DNA from: Lysobacter sp.
GTDB lineage: Bacteria > Pseudomonadota > Gammaproteobacteria > Xanthomonadales > Xanthomonadaceae
Reading direction: 5' to 3'
Assembly (NCBI GenBank): GCA_019634715.1
Contig: JAHCAU010000020.1
Span: 1 to 64,000, forward strand
DNA: 64,000 nucleotides
Shown here: piece after piece, positions 1 to 11,422 of the stretch
Numbering within the stretch: the first letter of the stretch is position 1
How the letters are laid out: each line of letters opens with the position of its first letter
Made by a program: the position numbers and the translations under genes
The notes under the pieces: generated by a model
The model's input: only the letters and a program-made list of their open reading frames with translations
The model's database searches: none
What the model was told of the DNA's origin: nothing

Positions 1-56
1 AACTGGCATTAGCGAGACGCGGGCTTTTTCGGGACAGGCTTCGCGACGGTCGACGG

Positions 57-1904
<1,848 letters not shown>

Positions 1905-1934
1905 GGGGCGCCACCGTGGGAAAGTGAACCCGTA

Positions 1935-1943
1935 ATTATAACA
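1935..1943 (-). promoter_or_regulatory. Extended -10 promoter of rpoD
   Basis: On the minus strand the sequence TGTTATAAT occurs, that is a TGn extended -10 joined to a perfect TATAAT, about 30 bases before the rpoD ATG. No good -35 hexamer is visible 17-18 bases further upstream, as often seen with extended -10 promoters. The call is from sequence only. Confidence 0.6.
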
Positions 1944-2132
1944 GCCCGGGACGGAATCTGGGCGCCGGTACGGGTGGCAACGGCGCGGAGGGGCGGGCGC
2001 GGACTGGCCGCGCGGAACGGAGGAAAGGACGCGCCTGCGGGACGAAAGGAGGCATCCGGCACACGAAATGGTGCGCCGCAAGGGACTTTGCAAGAGCGGA
2101 ATGCCGCTCGGACCGGCCAGCCGTCCGAAAGT

Positions 2133-2573
2133 TCAGGCCCTGAGCAGGAAGGTCACGGGGCCATCGTTGAGCAGGGACACCTTCATGTCGGCACCGAAAC
2201 GACCTGTTTCGACCGGTGATCCATGCTTTTGACGGCAGTAATCCACCAATTGACCGAAGATGCGCTCGGCTTCCGCTGGGGCGGCGGCGGTGCTGAAGCT
2301 TGGCCGCAGGCCCGACCGGGTGTCGGCAGCCAGGGTGAACTGGCTGACCAGCAGCAGGCCGCCACCGGTGTCGGCCAGCGACAGGTTCATCTTGCCGGCC
2401 TCGTCGGAGAAGACCCGGTAGCGCAGGAGGCGGTCGCCCAGTTTCGCGACCTCGGCCGTGCCGTCGCCCGGCTCGACGCCGATCAGCGCCAGCAGGCCGG
2501 GGCCGACGGCGCCGACGGTCTCGCCATCGACGACGACGCTGGCGTGGGTGACGCGCTGGATGAGGGCGAGCAT
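2133..2573 (-). CDS. dtd: D-aminoacyl-tRNA deacylase
   Basis: Hydrolyses D-amino acids mischarged on tRNA (D-Tyr-tRNA and others), a cytoplasmic proofreading step. The 146-residue product is the normal family length and has both signature motifs: VSQFTLAADTRSGLRPSF (around 78-95) and LNDGPVTFLL near the C-terminus. The start MLALIQRVTHASVVV matches family N-termini. Upstream of this ATG there is no Shine-Dalgarno sequence, because a GGGAATC heptamer tract reaches to within five bases of the start codon. The same frame stays open through the tract to an ATG at 2678. Confidence 0.95.
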   Translation of the reverse strand: MLALIQRVTHASVVVDGETVGAVGPGLLALIGVEPGDGTAEVAKLGDRLLRYRVFSDEAGKMNLSLADTGGGLLLVSQFTLAADTRSGLRPSFSTAAAPAEAERIFGQLVDYCRQKHGSPVETGRFGADMKVSLLNDGPVTFLLRA

Positions 2574-2577
2574 GAGC

Positions 2578-2650
2578 CGGGAATCGGGAATCGGGAATCG
2601 GGAATCGGGAATCGGGAATCGGGAATCGGGAATCGGGAATCGGGAATCGG
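2578..2650. repeat. Tandem 7-bp repeat (GGGAATC/GATTCCC), about 10 copies
   Basis: The heptamer CGGGAAT is repeated in perfect phase from 2578 to 2650, followed by degenerate ATTCCCC copies around 2676-2698. It fills the gap between the divergent dtd and acyltransferase genes and abuts the dtd start codon. Repeats of this kind are common between genes in Xanthomonadaceae; that is family knowledge and was not searched here. Confidence 0.93.
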
Positions 2651-2714
2651 CAATGATGCCATGTCGTCTACCGGCCATTCCCCATTCCCCATTCCCGGTC
2701 TTTAGACTTCAAGG

Positions 2715-3653
2715 ATGACCGAAGCACTCGCCCGCCTGCTGGCCTTCCTCGTCGGTGCCGTCGCCCGCCTGCCCTGGGCGTGGCTGCGCGCGGCTGCGGA
2801 CGGCATCGCGGCGCTGATGCGCCGTCGCGGCACGCGCGAAAGCCGGGTGGCGCGGCGCAATCTCGAACTGGCCTACCCCGAACTGCCCGCGGCCGAGCGC
2901 GACGCGCTGCACCGGGCGATCCTGCGCACCACCGCGCGGCAGACGCTGGAAACCCTGCGGCTGTGGACCCGGCCGCATGCGGACAACCTGCGGATGATCC
3001 GCGAATCGCACGGCGTCGAACTGTTCGATGCCGCCATCGCCGCCGGGCGCGGGGTGATCGTCGCCGCGCCGCACTACGGCAACTGGGAACTGCTCAATCA
3101 GTGGCTGGCCGCGCACACCGAACTGGCGATCCTCTACCGCGCGCCGGAGTCGGCGCTGGGCGAGGCCTTCCTGCGCCACGTGCGCGCCGACGGCGCCGAG
3201 CGCGTCGTGCAGATCCGCGCCGAGGCCGCCGGCATCCGCCAGCTGTTCAAGCGCCTGCGCGATGGCGGCGTGGTCGGGATCCTGCCGGACCAGCAACCGA
3301 AGAAGGGCGACGGCGAATTCGCGCCGTTCTTCGCGCGGCCGGCCTACACCATGACCCTGCTGCCGCGCCTGGCCGAGCGCAGCGGCGCCGCGGTGCTGTT
3401 CGCCTACTGCGAGCGCATCGACGACCATGCCTTCGCGCTGCGCATCGAGCCGGCAGCGGCGGAGATCGCGTCCGCCGACACGGTCGTGGCCACGGCGGCG
3501 CTGAATGCGGCGGTGGAACGCATCGCCCGCCGCGATCCGGCGCAGTATCAATGGACCTACAAGCGCTACACGCTGCAGCCGTCGATGAACCCGGTCGACA
3601 ACCCCTATCGCGACCTCGAACGTCGGCGCCATCCTGCCCAGGGCACCCCATGA
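2715..3653 (+). CDS. Lipid A biosynthesis acyltransferase (LpxL/HtrB family)
   Basis: Transfers a secondary acyl chain to the lipid A precursor at the inner membrane. The 312-residue length is typical. The catalytic HX4E motif is seen as APHYGNWE (His120, Glu125), followed by the family blocks ILPDQQPKKGDGEFAPFFARPAYT and, near the C-terminus, PAQYQWTYKRY. The N-terminal 25 residues form a hydrophobic anchor. The stop codon overlaps the start of the next gene as ATGA, so this and the two PH-domain genes behind it form one transcription unit. Which acyl position it uses (LpxL or LpxM type) cannot be told from sequence. Confidence 0.9.
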   Translation: MTEALARLLAFLVGAVARLPWAWLRAAADGIAALMRRRGTRESRVARRNLELAYPELPAAERDALHRAILRTTARQTLETLRLWTRPHADNLRMIRESHGVELFDAAIAAGRGVIVAAPHYGNWELLNQWLAAHTELAILYRAPESALGEAFLRHVRADGAERVVQIRAEAAGIRQLFKRLRDGGVVGILPDQQPKKGDGEFAPFFARPAYTMTLLPRLAERSGAAVLFAYCERIDDHAFALRIEPAAAEIASADTVVATAALNAAVERIARRDPAQYQWTYKRYTLQPSMNPVDNPYRDLERRRHPAQGTP

Positions 3654-4213
3654 CCATGACCGATCCCATCGCCGACCCCATCGCCGGAGCGGGCGACACG
3701 CTCGACGCGCCCTCGACGATGCCCGACGTGCCGCTGCCGCTGCGCGAATGGCGGCCGCTGCCGGCCCGCGCCCATCGCGTGTTCCTGATCGTGGCGCTGA
3801 TCGTGACGGTGCCGCCGGCCATCGCCGCCACCATCGTGCTCTCCGGCACGTCCGGGGCGCTGCTGTGGCTGAAGATCGCGGCGGTCTGGATGCTCGCGCT
3901 GTCGCTGGCGTTCTGGGTGGCCCGGCGACGCCACCGCTATACCTTCTGGCTGCTCGACGACGCCGGCTTCGCGGTGCGGCGCGGCCGGATGTGGCAGTGG
4001 GAAACCCGCGTGCCGACCTCGCGCGTGCAGCATCTGGACCTGAAACGCGGCCCGATCGAACGCGCGCACGGCCTGGCGTCGCTGGTGCTGCACACCGCCG
4101 GCACCCGCCTGAGCGCGGTGAGCATCTCCGGCCTGGAAGATGCCGACGCCGAGGCCCTCCGCGACCATTTCAGCCGCCAGATCGACCGGCAGGACGACGA
4201 TGACCACGCCTGA
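3650..4213 (+). CDS. Small bacterial PH-domain membrane protein (YdbS-like)
   Basis: The 187-residue protein has a short polar N-terminus, two hydrophobic helices (about residues 45-95) and one bacterial PH domain (bPH2, DUF304/YdbS type) seen in YTFWLLDDAGFAVRRG, WQWETRVPTSRVQHLDL and LVLHTAG. Such proteins are usually paired with a larger YdbT-like partner, as here. The start ATG overlaps the acyltransferase stop (ATGA) and the 3' end overlaps the next gene by 14 bases, implying translational coupling. The molecular function is unproven; a role in membrane or lipid maintenance is inferred only from the acyltransferase neighbour. Confidence 0.85.
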   Translation: MTMTDPIADPIAGAGDTLDAPSTMPDVPLPLREWRPLPARAHRVFLIVALIVTVPPAIAATIVLSGTSGALLWLKIAAVWMLALSLAFWVARRRHRYTFWLLDDAGFAVRRGRMWQWETRVPTSRVQHLDLKRGPIERAHGLASLVLHTAGTRLSAVSISGLEDADAEALRDHFSRQIDRQDDDDHA

Positions 4214-5723
4214 GACGCCGGAACTGGCCGCACCGCTGGACGAGGCCTCGCCGGAACGCCGGCTGCATCCGATGTCCTGGCTGTTCGTGCTGATCCAGCA
4301 ACTGCGCCAGTTCATCATCCCGATCATCGTGCTGTTCGCCTTCGGCCGCGGCGACCGCAACGACCTCTGGGGCCTGGTCGCGATCTGCGTGCTGGCGGTG
4401 ATCTCGATCTGGCAGTACTACACCTATCGCTTCCGCATCGGCGGCGACAGCCTGCAGATCCGCAGCGGCCTGCTGGAGCGGAGCCTGCGCGAGATTCCGT
4501 TCGCGCGGATCCAGAACGTGGCGCTGCGGCAGACCGTGCTGCACCGGATCTTCGGCGTGGCCGAAGTGCGGCTGGAATCGGCCGGGGGCATCAAGCCCGA
4601 GGCCGAGATGCGCGTGCTCACCCTCGCCGATGCCATGGCGCTGGAAGCGCTGGTGCGACGCCGCCGCGGCGAAGCGCGCACGGGCGCGACGGCGGCCGAT
4701 GCGGGCGCGAACGAGGACGGCGAGGTGCTGCTGCGCCTGAGCGCGGCCGACATCATCCGCGCCGGCCTGATCTCCAACCGCGGCATGGTGGTGGTCGGCG
4801 GCGGCTTCGCCGCGCTCGCGCAATTCAGCCGCGACCTGTTCTCCGAGATCATCGAGTCGTGGGTCCGCGGGCTGTTCGGCGTGGTCGAGGATTACGGCCG
4901 CGGCCACGAGGCCGCCGCGGTGCTGGCGATGATCGTGCTGTTCCTGGCGCTGGTGCGGCTGTTCTCGATCGCGCTGGCGTTCCTGCAGTACCACGGTTTC
5001 CGGCTGGAAGAGCACGGCCGCCGGCTCACGCTGGAGCGCGGCCTGCTCAGCCGCGCGCGCACCAGCACGCCGCGCCGGCGCATCCAGTCGTGGACGCTGC
5101 GCGAAGGCATGCTGCACCGGCTGTTCGGCCGGCGCTCGCTGGAAGTATCGACGGCGGTGCTGGAAAACGGCTCCGACGGCCAGCCGCGCTCGCTGCGCGA
5201 GATCGCGCCGGTCGCGACACCCGAGCGCTGCGATGCGCTGATCCGTCACCTCGCGCCGCAGGTGCAGTGGCCGCCGGCCGCCTGGCATCCGCTGCACCGC
5301 GCGACCTTCTGGCGCCTGGCGGTGCCGCAGTGGCTGCTGACGCTGGCGATCGCGGTACCGGCGGGTCTGAAGTTCGGCATCTGGGGCGCGGTGCTGGTCT
5401 GCCTGTGGCTGCCCTGGGCCGGCTACATCGCCTGGCAGCATGCGCGCCACGCCGGTTATTCGGTAGATGCACGGATGGTCGCGGTGCGCGGCGGCTGGTG
5501 GACGCGCACCTGGCGCTTCGCCGAGATCGGCAAGCTGCAGGCGATCCGCTTCTCGCAGTCGCCGCTCGACCGCATGCTCGGCACCGCCACCCTGCTGCTG
5601 GACACCGCCGGCGGCAGCGCGGTGGGCGACCCGCTGCGGCTGCGCTACATCCCGGCCGCCGAAGCCCGCGCGCTGGACGTGCGGCTGGCCGATGCGATCG
5701 CACGATCGACGATGCGCTGGTAG
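4200..5723 (+). CDS. Large multi-copy bacterial PH-domain membrane protein (YdbT-like)
   Basis: The 507-residue protein carries three bPH2 repeats separated by paired membrane helices: YYTYRFRIGGDSLQIRSGLLERSLREIPFARIQNV-like copy 1 (about 80-170), copy 2 with HGFRLEEHGRRLTLERGLLSR (about 270-360), and copy 3 with AGYSVDARMVAVRGGWWTR (about 415-500). The start at 4200 lies within the preceding gene, a 14-base overlap. The TAG stop lies inside the palindromic repeat at 5720-5844. Biochemical role unknown; the pair resembles YdbS/YdbT of other bacteria. Confidence 0.85.
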   Translation: MTTPETPELAAPLDEASPERRLHPMSWLFVLIQQLRQFIIPIIVLFAFGRGDRNDLWGLVAICVLAVISIWQYYTYRFRIGGDSLQIRSGLLERSLREIPFARIQNVALRQTVLHRIFGVAEVRLESAGGIKPEAEMRVLTLADAMALEALVRRRRGEARTGATAADAGANEDGEVLLRLSAADIIRAGLISNRGMVVVGGGFAALAQFSRDLFSEIIESWVRGLFGVVEDYGRGHEAAAVLAMIVLFLALVRLFSIALAFLQYHGFRLEEHGRRLTLERGLLSRARTSTPRRRIQSWTLREGMLHRLFGRRSLEVSTAVLENGSDGQPRSLREIAPVATPERCDALIRHLAPQVQWPPAAWHPLHRATFWRLAVPQWLLTLAIAVPAGLKFGIWGAVLVCLWLPWAGYIAWQHARHAGYSVDARMVAVRGGWWTRTWRFAEIGKLQAIRFSQSPLDRMLGTATLLLDTAGGSAVGDPLRLRYIPAAEARALDVRLADAIARSTMRW

Positions 5724-5844
5724 GTCGGGTCCTGGGCGCCCGACGTTCCGGCGTATCGGCGATGGCATGGGTCCGGAGGAACCGTTTCGATCATTGCGCG
5801 ACGCGAACGGACGGATGGCAATGTCGGGCTGAAGCCCGACCTAC
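5720..5844. repeat. Pair of inverted REP-like palindromes (GTAGGTCGGG family)
   Basis: A copy starting GTAGGTCGGG at 5720-5745 and an inverted copy ending CCCGACCTAC at 5821-5844 flank about 75 bases. Each is itself a palindrome. The unit sits between two convergent genes and may act as a bidirectional terminator. Both flanking genes take their TAG stop codon from the GTAGG edge of the repeat. Confidence 0.8.
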
Positions 5845-6890
5845 AGCCCCCAGTACCCCAGCTTCGCGCGGATCTGCAGGGCGTTGTAGCGGCCCTTGAT
5901 CGGCTTGCGCGCCAGCCGGCCGAGGCGGCCTGCCAGCAGGTCCTCGGTGGCCGCGATGACGCGCTCCGACGCATGGCCGTCGCGGTACGGGTGGATGGCA
6001 TCGGCATAGTCGGCGAGCGCCGAGCGCAGCACAGCGCTCGGCGCGAACGCCTCGGCCAGCATCGCCGGAAGATGCGCGGGGTCTTCGAAGTCCAGCATGT
6101 GCGCCTTCGGCGCGCGGTTACGGAAGGTCACCACCGGCTTGTGCTGGACCACGAACTCGGACACCACCGACGTGGTGTCGGCGACCAGCACGTCGGCGGC
6201 GCGCTGCGCGGCCATCAGCTGTTCGGTCTCGACGAAGGCGGCATTGGCACCGGCCAGCGCGCGGTAGCGCTCGAACAGCTCCGGCGCGCACTTCGGATGC
6301 AGGGTCAGCAGCCAGTAGCGGTCACCGCGCGCGACCTCGGCGGCGATCGCGTCGAGCAGGTGCGGCGCGGCGCTGAGGCGCTCGGTGAAGGTGGAGGCGA
6401 ACAGCACCACCGGGCGGTCGCCGGCATGGGCGCGCAGCGCGGCGGCGGCGCCGTGATCGTCGCGGAACAGCGGATCGAGCTTGGGCCAGCCGGTCTCGAC
6501 CACGGCGAAATGGCGATGGCGTTCGGCCAGTTCGCGGAACGGCAGGGTGGTCGCCGGACCCTGGGTGCAGTAGAGGTCGAACAACCCGCGCACGCGGAAA
6601 TGGCCGCGCGCCTCGTCGCGCTTCTCGACGTTGAAGCCATGGAACACCTGGACCTTGGCGCCGGACACGAACGTGGGCACCCAGTTCGCCGCCGAGAACA
6701 CCGCGCGCGGCTTCAGCGCGACCGCTTCGCGCAGGCCGACCATGCGCACCGGCGCGGCGAGGCGGGCGCCGGCGGCGCCGTCCTCGAACCAGGCGTGCAC
6801 GCCATGGCCCGCCGCTTGCAGCGCGTCCGCCAACGGCTGCAGGATGGGCAGCGCGTAGCGCTCGGTCGCGAACAACAGGTATTCCGCCAT
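5841..6890 (-). CDS. CDP-glycerol glycerophosphotransferase-like protein
   Basis: The 349-residue protein resembles the CDP-glycerol:polyglycerophosphate glycerophosphotransferase (TagB/TagF, GT-B-like) fold. Visible blocks are VFSAANWVPTFVSGAKVQVFHGFNVEK (nucleotide-sugar type His motif), LYCTQGPATT, VVETGWPKLDPLF, and RAADVLVADTTSVVSEFVVQHKPVVTF, the conserved D-S-E segment of this superfamily. In Gram-negatives such proteins are thought to modify LPS or capsule with a phosphopolyol; that is inference. The start MAEYLLFATERY at 6890 is the first Met of the conserved part. It is divergent from a GT2 gene 64 bases away, in keeping with a surface-polysaccharide role. Confidence 0.8.
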   Translation of the reverse strand: MAEYLLFATERYALPILQPLADALQAAGHGVHAWFEDGAAGARLAAPVRMVGLREAVALKPRAVFSAANWVPTFVSGAKVQVFHGFNVEKRDEARGHFRVRGLFDLYCTQGPATTLPFRELAERHRHFAVVETGWPKLDPLFRDDHGAAAALRAHAGDRPVVLFASTFTERLSAAPHLLDAIAAEVARGDRYWLLTLHPKCAPELFERYRALAGANAAFVETEQLMAAQRAADVLVADTTSVVSEFVVQHKPVVTFRNRAPKAHMLDFEDPAHLPAMLAEAFAPSAVLRSALADYADAIHPYRDGHASERVIAATEDLLAGRLGRLARKPIKGRYNALQIRAKLGYWGL

Positions 6891-6954
6891 CAATACGTCC
6901 TTCACCTCGACAACGCCTTCGGGGGCACCGTCCGCCGCCTCCCCCAGGGACGCG

Positions 6955-7713
6955 GTGCCGATTTCGGCCTGTATTATCACGTTCAACGAGGCCGACCGCA
7001 TCGGCGACTGCCTGGCGTCCCTGTCCTTCTGCGACGAGATCGTGGTGGTCGATTCAGGCTCGACCGACGCCACCCGCGAGATCGCGGCGGCCGCCGGGGC
7101 GCGGGTGCTGGAACGGGCATTCACCGGCTTCCGCAGCCAGAAGCAGTTCGCGGTGGACGAGGCCCGCCACGACTGGGTGCTGTGCCTGGACGCCGACGAA
7201 CGCGTCTCGCCCGAGTTGCGCACCAGCCTCCTTGCCGCTCGGGATGCCGGCTTCGATGCCGCCGGCTACCGTTTCGCCCGCCTGAGCGAATACTTCGGCC
7301 GTTTCCTGCGCCGCGGCAATGCCTACCCCGACCGCGTGCTGCGCCTGTTCGACCGCCGGCGCGGCGGCTGGCGCGGCGACCGCGAGATCCACGAGGCCGC
7401 AAGCGTCGACGGCACGGTGAAGAGCCTTGCGGGCGACCTGATCCACTACCCCTACCGCTCGCTGATGCAGCAGCTGCAGAAGACCGAGCGCTACGCGCGG
7501 ATGATGGCCGAGCACGAGTTCGCGCGCGGCAAGCGCGCCTCGCTGGGCAAGCTGGTGCTGTCCCCGGCCTGGCGCTTCTGGCGCGGCTACGTGTTCAGGC
7601 TGGGCTTCCTCGAAGGCTGGCATGGTCTGGTCTACGCCTACGTGCGGGCCAACTACGTGCGCCAGAAGACGATCATGCTGTGGATGCTGGAACGCGGGCA
7701 GAAGGTGGAGTGA
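6955..7713 (+). CDS. Family 2 glycosyltransferase (WaaE/KdtX-like, LPS core)
   Basis: The 252-residue inverting GT-A glycosyltransferase has the N-terminal signature SACIITFNEADRIGDCLAS, VVVDSGSTD, and the metal-binding DAD triplet (residues 79-81) in CLDADERVSPEL. The C-terminal half, with DREIHEAASVDGTVKSLAGDLIHYPY, matches the LPS-core beta-1,4-glucosyltransferase group. The start is a GTG; no ATG lies closer to the family N-terminus. The product probably adds a sugar to the LPS inner core on the cytoplasmic side of the membrane; the sugar cannot be deduced. Confidence 0.88.
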   Translation: MPISACIITFNEADRIGDCLASLSFCDEIVVVDSGSTDATREIAAAAGARVLERAFTGFRSQKQFAVDEARHDWVLCLDADERVSPELRTSLLAARDAGFDAAGYRFARLSEYFGRFLRRGNAYPDRVLRLFDRRRGGWRGDREIHEAASVDGTVKSLAGDLIHYPYRSLMQQLQKTERYARMMAEHEFARGKRASLGKLVLSPAWRFWRGYVFRLGFLEGWHGLVYAYVRANYVRQKTIMLWMLERGQKVE

Positions 7714-7768
7714 TGCACACCGCTCGGCCTGCTCCGCATTCGCCCGCTTTGCAACGGCAGCAAAAACC

Positions 7769-9328
7769 GTGAGCCTGGACGCCCTCCACTTCAACAACCG
7801 CTTACTCGCCGAACTGCCCGGCGACCCCGACACCGGTCCGCGCCGGCGCGAGGTGCGCGGCGCGCTGTGGTCGCGGGTGATGCCGACGCCGGTCGCGGCG
7901 CCACGGACGCTGGCAGTGTCGCGGGAGATGCTCGCGGCACTCGGGCTTGACGACGCGGATGCAGCCACGCCGCGCTTCGCCGAAGTCTTCGCCGGCAACG
8001 CGCTGCTGCCGGGCATGGACCCGTTCGCCACCAACTATGGCGGGCACCAGTTCGGCCACTGGGCCGGGCAACTGGGCGACGGCCGCGCGATCACGCTCGG
8101 CGAAAGCATCGACGATGCGGGCGGGCGCTGGGAACTGCAGCTCAAGGGCGCCGGGCCGACGCCATACTCGCGCAGCGCCGACGGCCGCGCGGTGCTGCGC
8201 TCGTCGATCCGCGAATTCCTGTGCAGCGAAGCAATGCACCACCTCGGCGTGCCGACCACGCGCGCGCTGTCGCTGGTCGCCACCGGCGAGGACGTGGTCC
8301 GCGACATGTTCTACGACGGCCGGCCGAAGGCCGAACCCGGCGCGGTGGTCTGCCGGGTCGCGCCCTCGTTCCTGCGCTTCGGCCATTTCGAGCTGCCGGC
8401 CTCGCGCGGCGAGCACGACCTGCTGCGCCGGCTAGCCGACTTCACGATCCGTCGCGATTTTCCGCATCTCCGAGGCGAAGGCGAAAGCCTCTACGCCGAC
8501 TGGTTCCACGAAGTCTGCACGCGCACCGCGCGGCTGATGGCCGAATGGATGCGCGTGGGCTTCGTGCACGGGGTGATGAACACCGACAACCTGTCGATCC
8601 TCGGCCTGACCATCGACTACGGCCCCTACGGCTGGATCGATGCCTACGACCCGGACTGGACGCCCAACACCACCGATGCGGGCGGGCGCCGCTACCGCTT
8701 CGGCTGGCAGCCGGCGATCGCACGCTGGAACCTGATGCGCCTGGCGCAGGCGCTGGCGCCGCTGTTCGGCTCGACCGAGCCGCTGCAGGCCAGCATCGAC
8801 GCCTTCGGCACGGCCTACACCGCCGCCGAGCGCGACAACACCGCGCGCAAGCTCGGACTGGCCGAGTGCCGCGATGAGGACATCGCCCTGATCCGCGACC
8901 TGCACGCGCTGATGCAGGCGGCGGAGATCGACATGAGCCTGTGGTTCCGGGGGCTGCTCGACCTGGACCCCGGGGCGCCCTCCGCGCCTGCCGATGCCTT
9001 CTACGACCCCACCCTGCGCGCCACCCATGCCGAGACCATCGACGCCTGGCTGCGCCGCTACGCCGAGCGGCTGCGCGACGACCCCCTGCCCGCGGATGCG
9101 CGCCGGGAGCGCATGCGCCTGGCCAACCCGAAATACGTGCCGCGCAACTACCTCGCCCAGCAGGCCATCGACCGCGCCGAGGCCGGCGACCCTTCGGGCA
9201 TCGTCGAACTGCTCGAGGTCCTGCGCCGCCCGTACGAGGACCAGCCCGGCCGGGAGGGGTACGCCGCCCGCCGGCCGGACTGGGCCCGGGACAAGCCCGG
9301 TTGCTCGATGCTGTCCTGCAGCTCCTGA
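7769..9328 (+). CDS. selO: Protein adenylyltransferase SelO
   Basis: SelO (YdiU/UPF0061) is a pseudokinase-fold enzyme that AMPylates proteins, mainly in redox stress. The 519-residue product has the family blocks FAEVFAGNALLPGMDPFATNYGGHQFGHWAGQLGDGRAITLGE, the ELQLKGAGPTPYSR segment with the ATP-binding lysine, and GFVHGVMNTDNLSILGLTIDYGPYGWIDAYDP with the active-site Asn and Asp. The C-terminus ends GCSMLSCSS, the position of selenocysteine in animal SelO; here it is cysteine. The start chosen is GTG 7769 (SLDALHFNNRLL), where similarity to the family begins. It follows the GT2 gene by 55 bases. Confidence 0.95.
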   Translation: MSLDALHFNNRLLAELPGDPDTGPRRREVRGALWSRVMPTPVAAPRTLAVSREMLAALGLDDADAATPRFAEVFAGNALLPGMDPFATNYGGHQFGHWAGQLGDGRAITLGESIDDAGGRWELQLKGAGPTPYSRSADGRAVLRSSIREFLCSEAMHHLGVPTTRALSLVATGEDVVRDMFYDGRPKAEPGAVVCRVAPSFLRFGHFELPASRGEHDLLRRLADFTIRRDFPHLRGEGESLYADWFHEVCTRTARLMAEWMRVGFVHGVMNTDNLSILGLTIDYGPYGWIDAYDPDWTPNTTDAGGRRYRFGWQPAIARWNLMRLAQALAPLFGSTEPLQASIDAFGTAYTAAERDNTARKLGLAECRDEDIALIRDLHALMQAAEIDMSLWFRGLLDLDPGAPSAPADAFYDPTLRATHAETIDAWLRRYAERLRDDPLPADARRERMRLANPKYVPRNYLAQQAIDRAEAGDPSGIVELLEVLRRPYEDQPGREGYAARRPDWARDKPGCSMLSCSS

Positions 9329-9501
9329 ACGACTTTTTCGTCCATGCGCCGGCGCATGCGCGACGGCCGTCGCGCTTCGCAGCACGCCGGGGATCGTCTG
9401 TGCGGGGTTTGGCCGCTACGATATCGGGCTGAATGCCCGATCACGGTCGCATCCCCCGATACCACGACCGTCCTGCCCCGCCTCCGAAGGTCCCCATCCA
9501 C

Positions 9502-10463
<962 letters not shown>

Positions 10464-10467
<4 letters not shown>

Positions 10468-11384
10468 GCACGACCTTCGCCGTCATCATCACCAACTACA
10501 ACTACAAGGCATTCGTCGCCGAGGCCATCGAAAGTGCCCTGGGGCAGACCCGGCCGCCAGCGCAGATCATCGTGGTCGACGACGGCTCGAAGGACGGATC
10601 CCAGGATTTCCTGCGGGAGCGCTATGGCGACAACCCGCGCGTGACCCTGCTGATGTGCGAGAACGGCGGCCAGCTGGTCGCGTTCCAGCGTGGCCTGGCA
10701 GCGGCCGATGCGGACGTGGTGTGCTTCCTCGATGCCGACGACCGTTGGCAAGCCGATTATCTGCAGAAAGTCGGGAAAATTTTCGACGCAAGGCCGGATG
10801 TCGATTTCGTGTTCTCCGACATCGTGCGCTTCGGAGGAGAAGACAAGCGGATTGGCGACGCCAGCCACGAGATCGACTACGGATATACCGCCATTGCCAC
10901 GTACGCGCTTGCACACTGGTACGGCGGCCCCACCTCCGCATTGAGCGTTCGCACCACCATGGCGAAGGAATGCGTGGACCTTCCACCCGCGCTTGCAAAG
11001 CGTTGGCGGCTCTGCGCCGATGCGGCGCTCGTCTATGGCGCGAGCATCCTCGGGGGACGCAAGATCTTCCTGCCGACGAACGCTGTCATGTATCGCGTGC
11101 ACGGCAACAACGGCTGGTGGTCGAATCGCGGACAAGTGGCAAGCTACAAGAACCGCATTCGCACACGCGAACTCATCAACCATTTCGGACAGATCGCCGG
11201 CGTGTGCATGGCATCCACGGAGTCGGTGAAATTCGAGTTCAGGACCAAGCCCAACCCTACGCGACAGGAAAGGCGACGTTACGCATCGATCGCGATGATG
11301 AGTCCTGGTTCTTTGTGGAAGCGAATCGAGCGCGCCGCCGGAATCAAGTTCAAGAAGATCAATACGAAAAAGGCGCCCGACTGA
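10464..11384 (+). CDS. Family 2 glycosyltransferase
   Basis: The 306-residue GT-A enzyme has FAVIITNYNYKAFVAEAIES, VVDDGSKDGS and the DxD motif FLDADDRW (90-92). The C-terminal third is basic (KFKKINTKK) and may bind membrane. The translational overlap with the UDP-glucuronate decarboxylase suggests it could use UDP-xylose or a related sugar; this is inference. From about codon 100 onward the gene is richer in A/T than its neighbours, which may mark acquisition. The TGA stop lies in the loop of the terminator at 11372-11392. Confidence 0.88.
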
Positions 11385-11392
11385 CGGGCGCC
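11372..11392. terminator. Bidirectional Rho-independent terminator
   Basis: The 8-bp stem GGCGCCCG / CGGGCGCC has a 5-base loop. On the minus strand it is followed directly by TTTTTCG, a strong intrinsic terminator for the lectin gene at 11423-11980. On the plus strand it is followed by TTGT. The plus-strand glycosyltransferase stop codon is within the loop. Confidence 0.85.
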
Positions 11393-11422
11393 TTGTAAAA
11401 CCGAAATCGCAGGAAAGATGGA

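Noticed and set aside
1..56. Half of a rpoD terminator hairpin at the window edge (minus strand CCCGAAAAAGCCCGCG)
   Set aside because: Only one arm can be seen; the other would be outside the window, so it is not listed as a feature.
2578..2650. CRISPR array
   Set aside because: The 7-base unit has no spacers; it is a simple tandem repeat.
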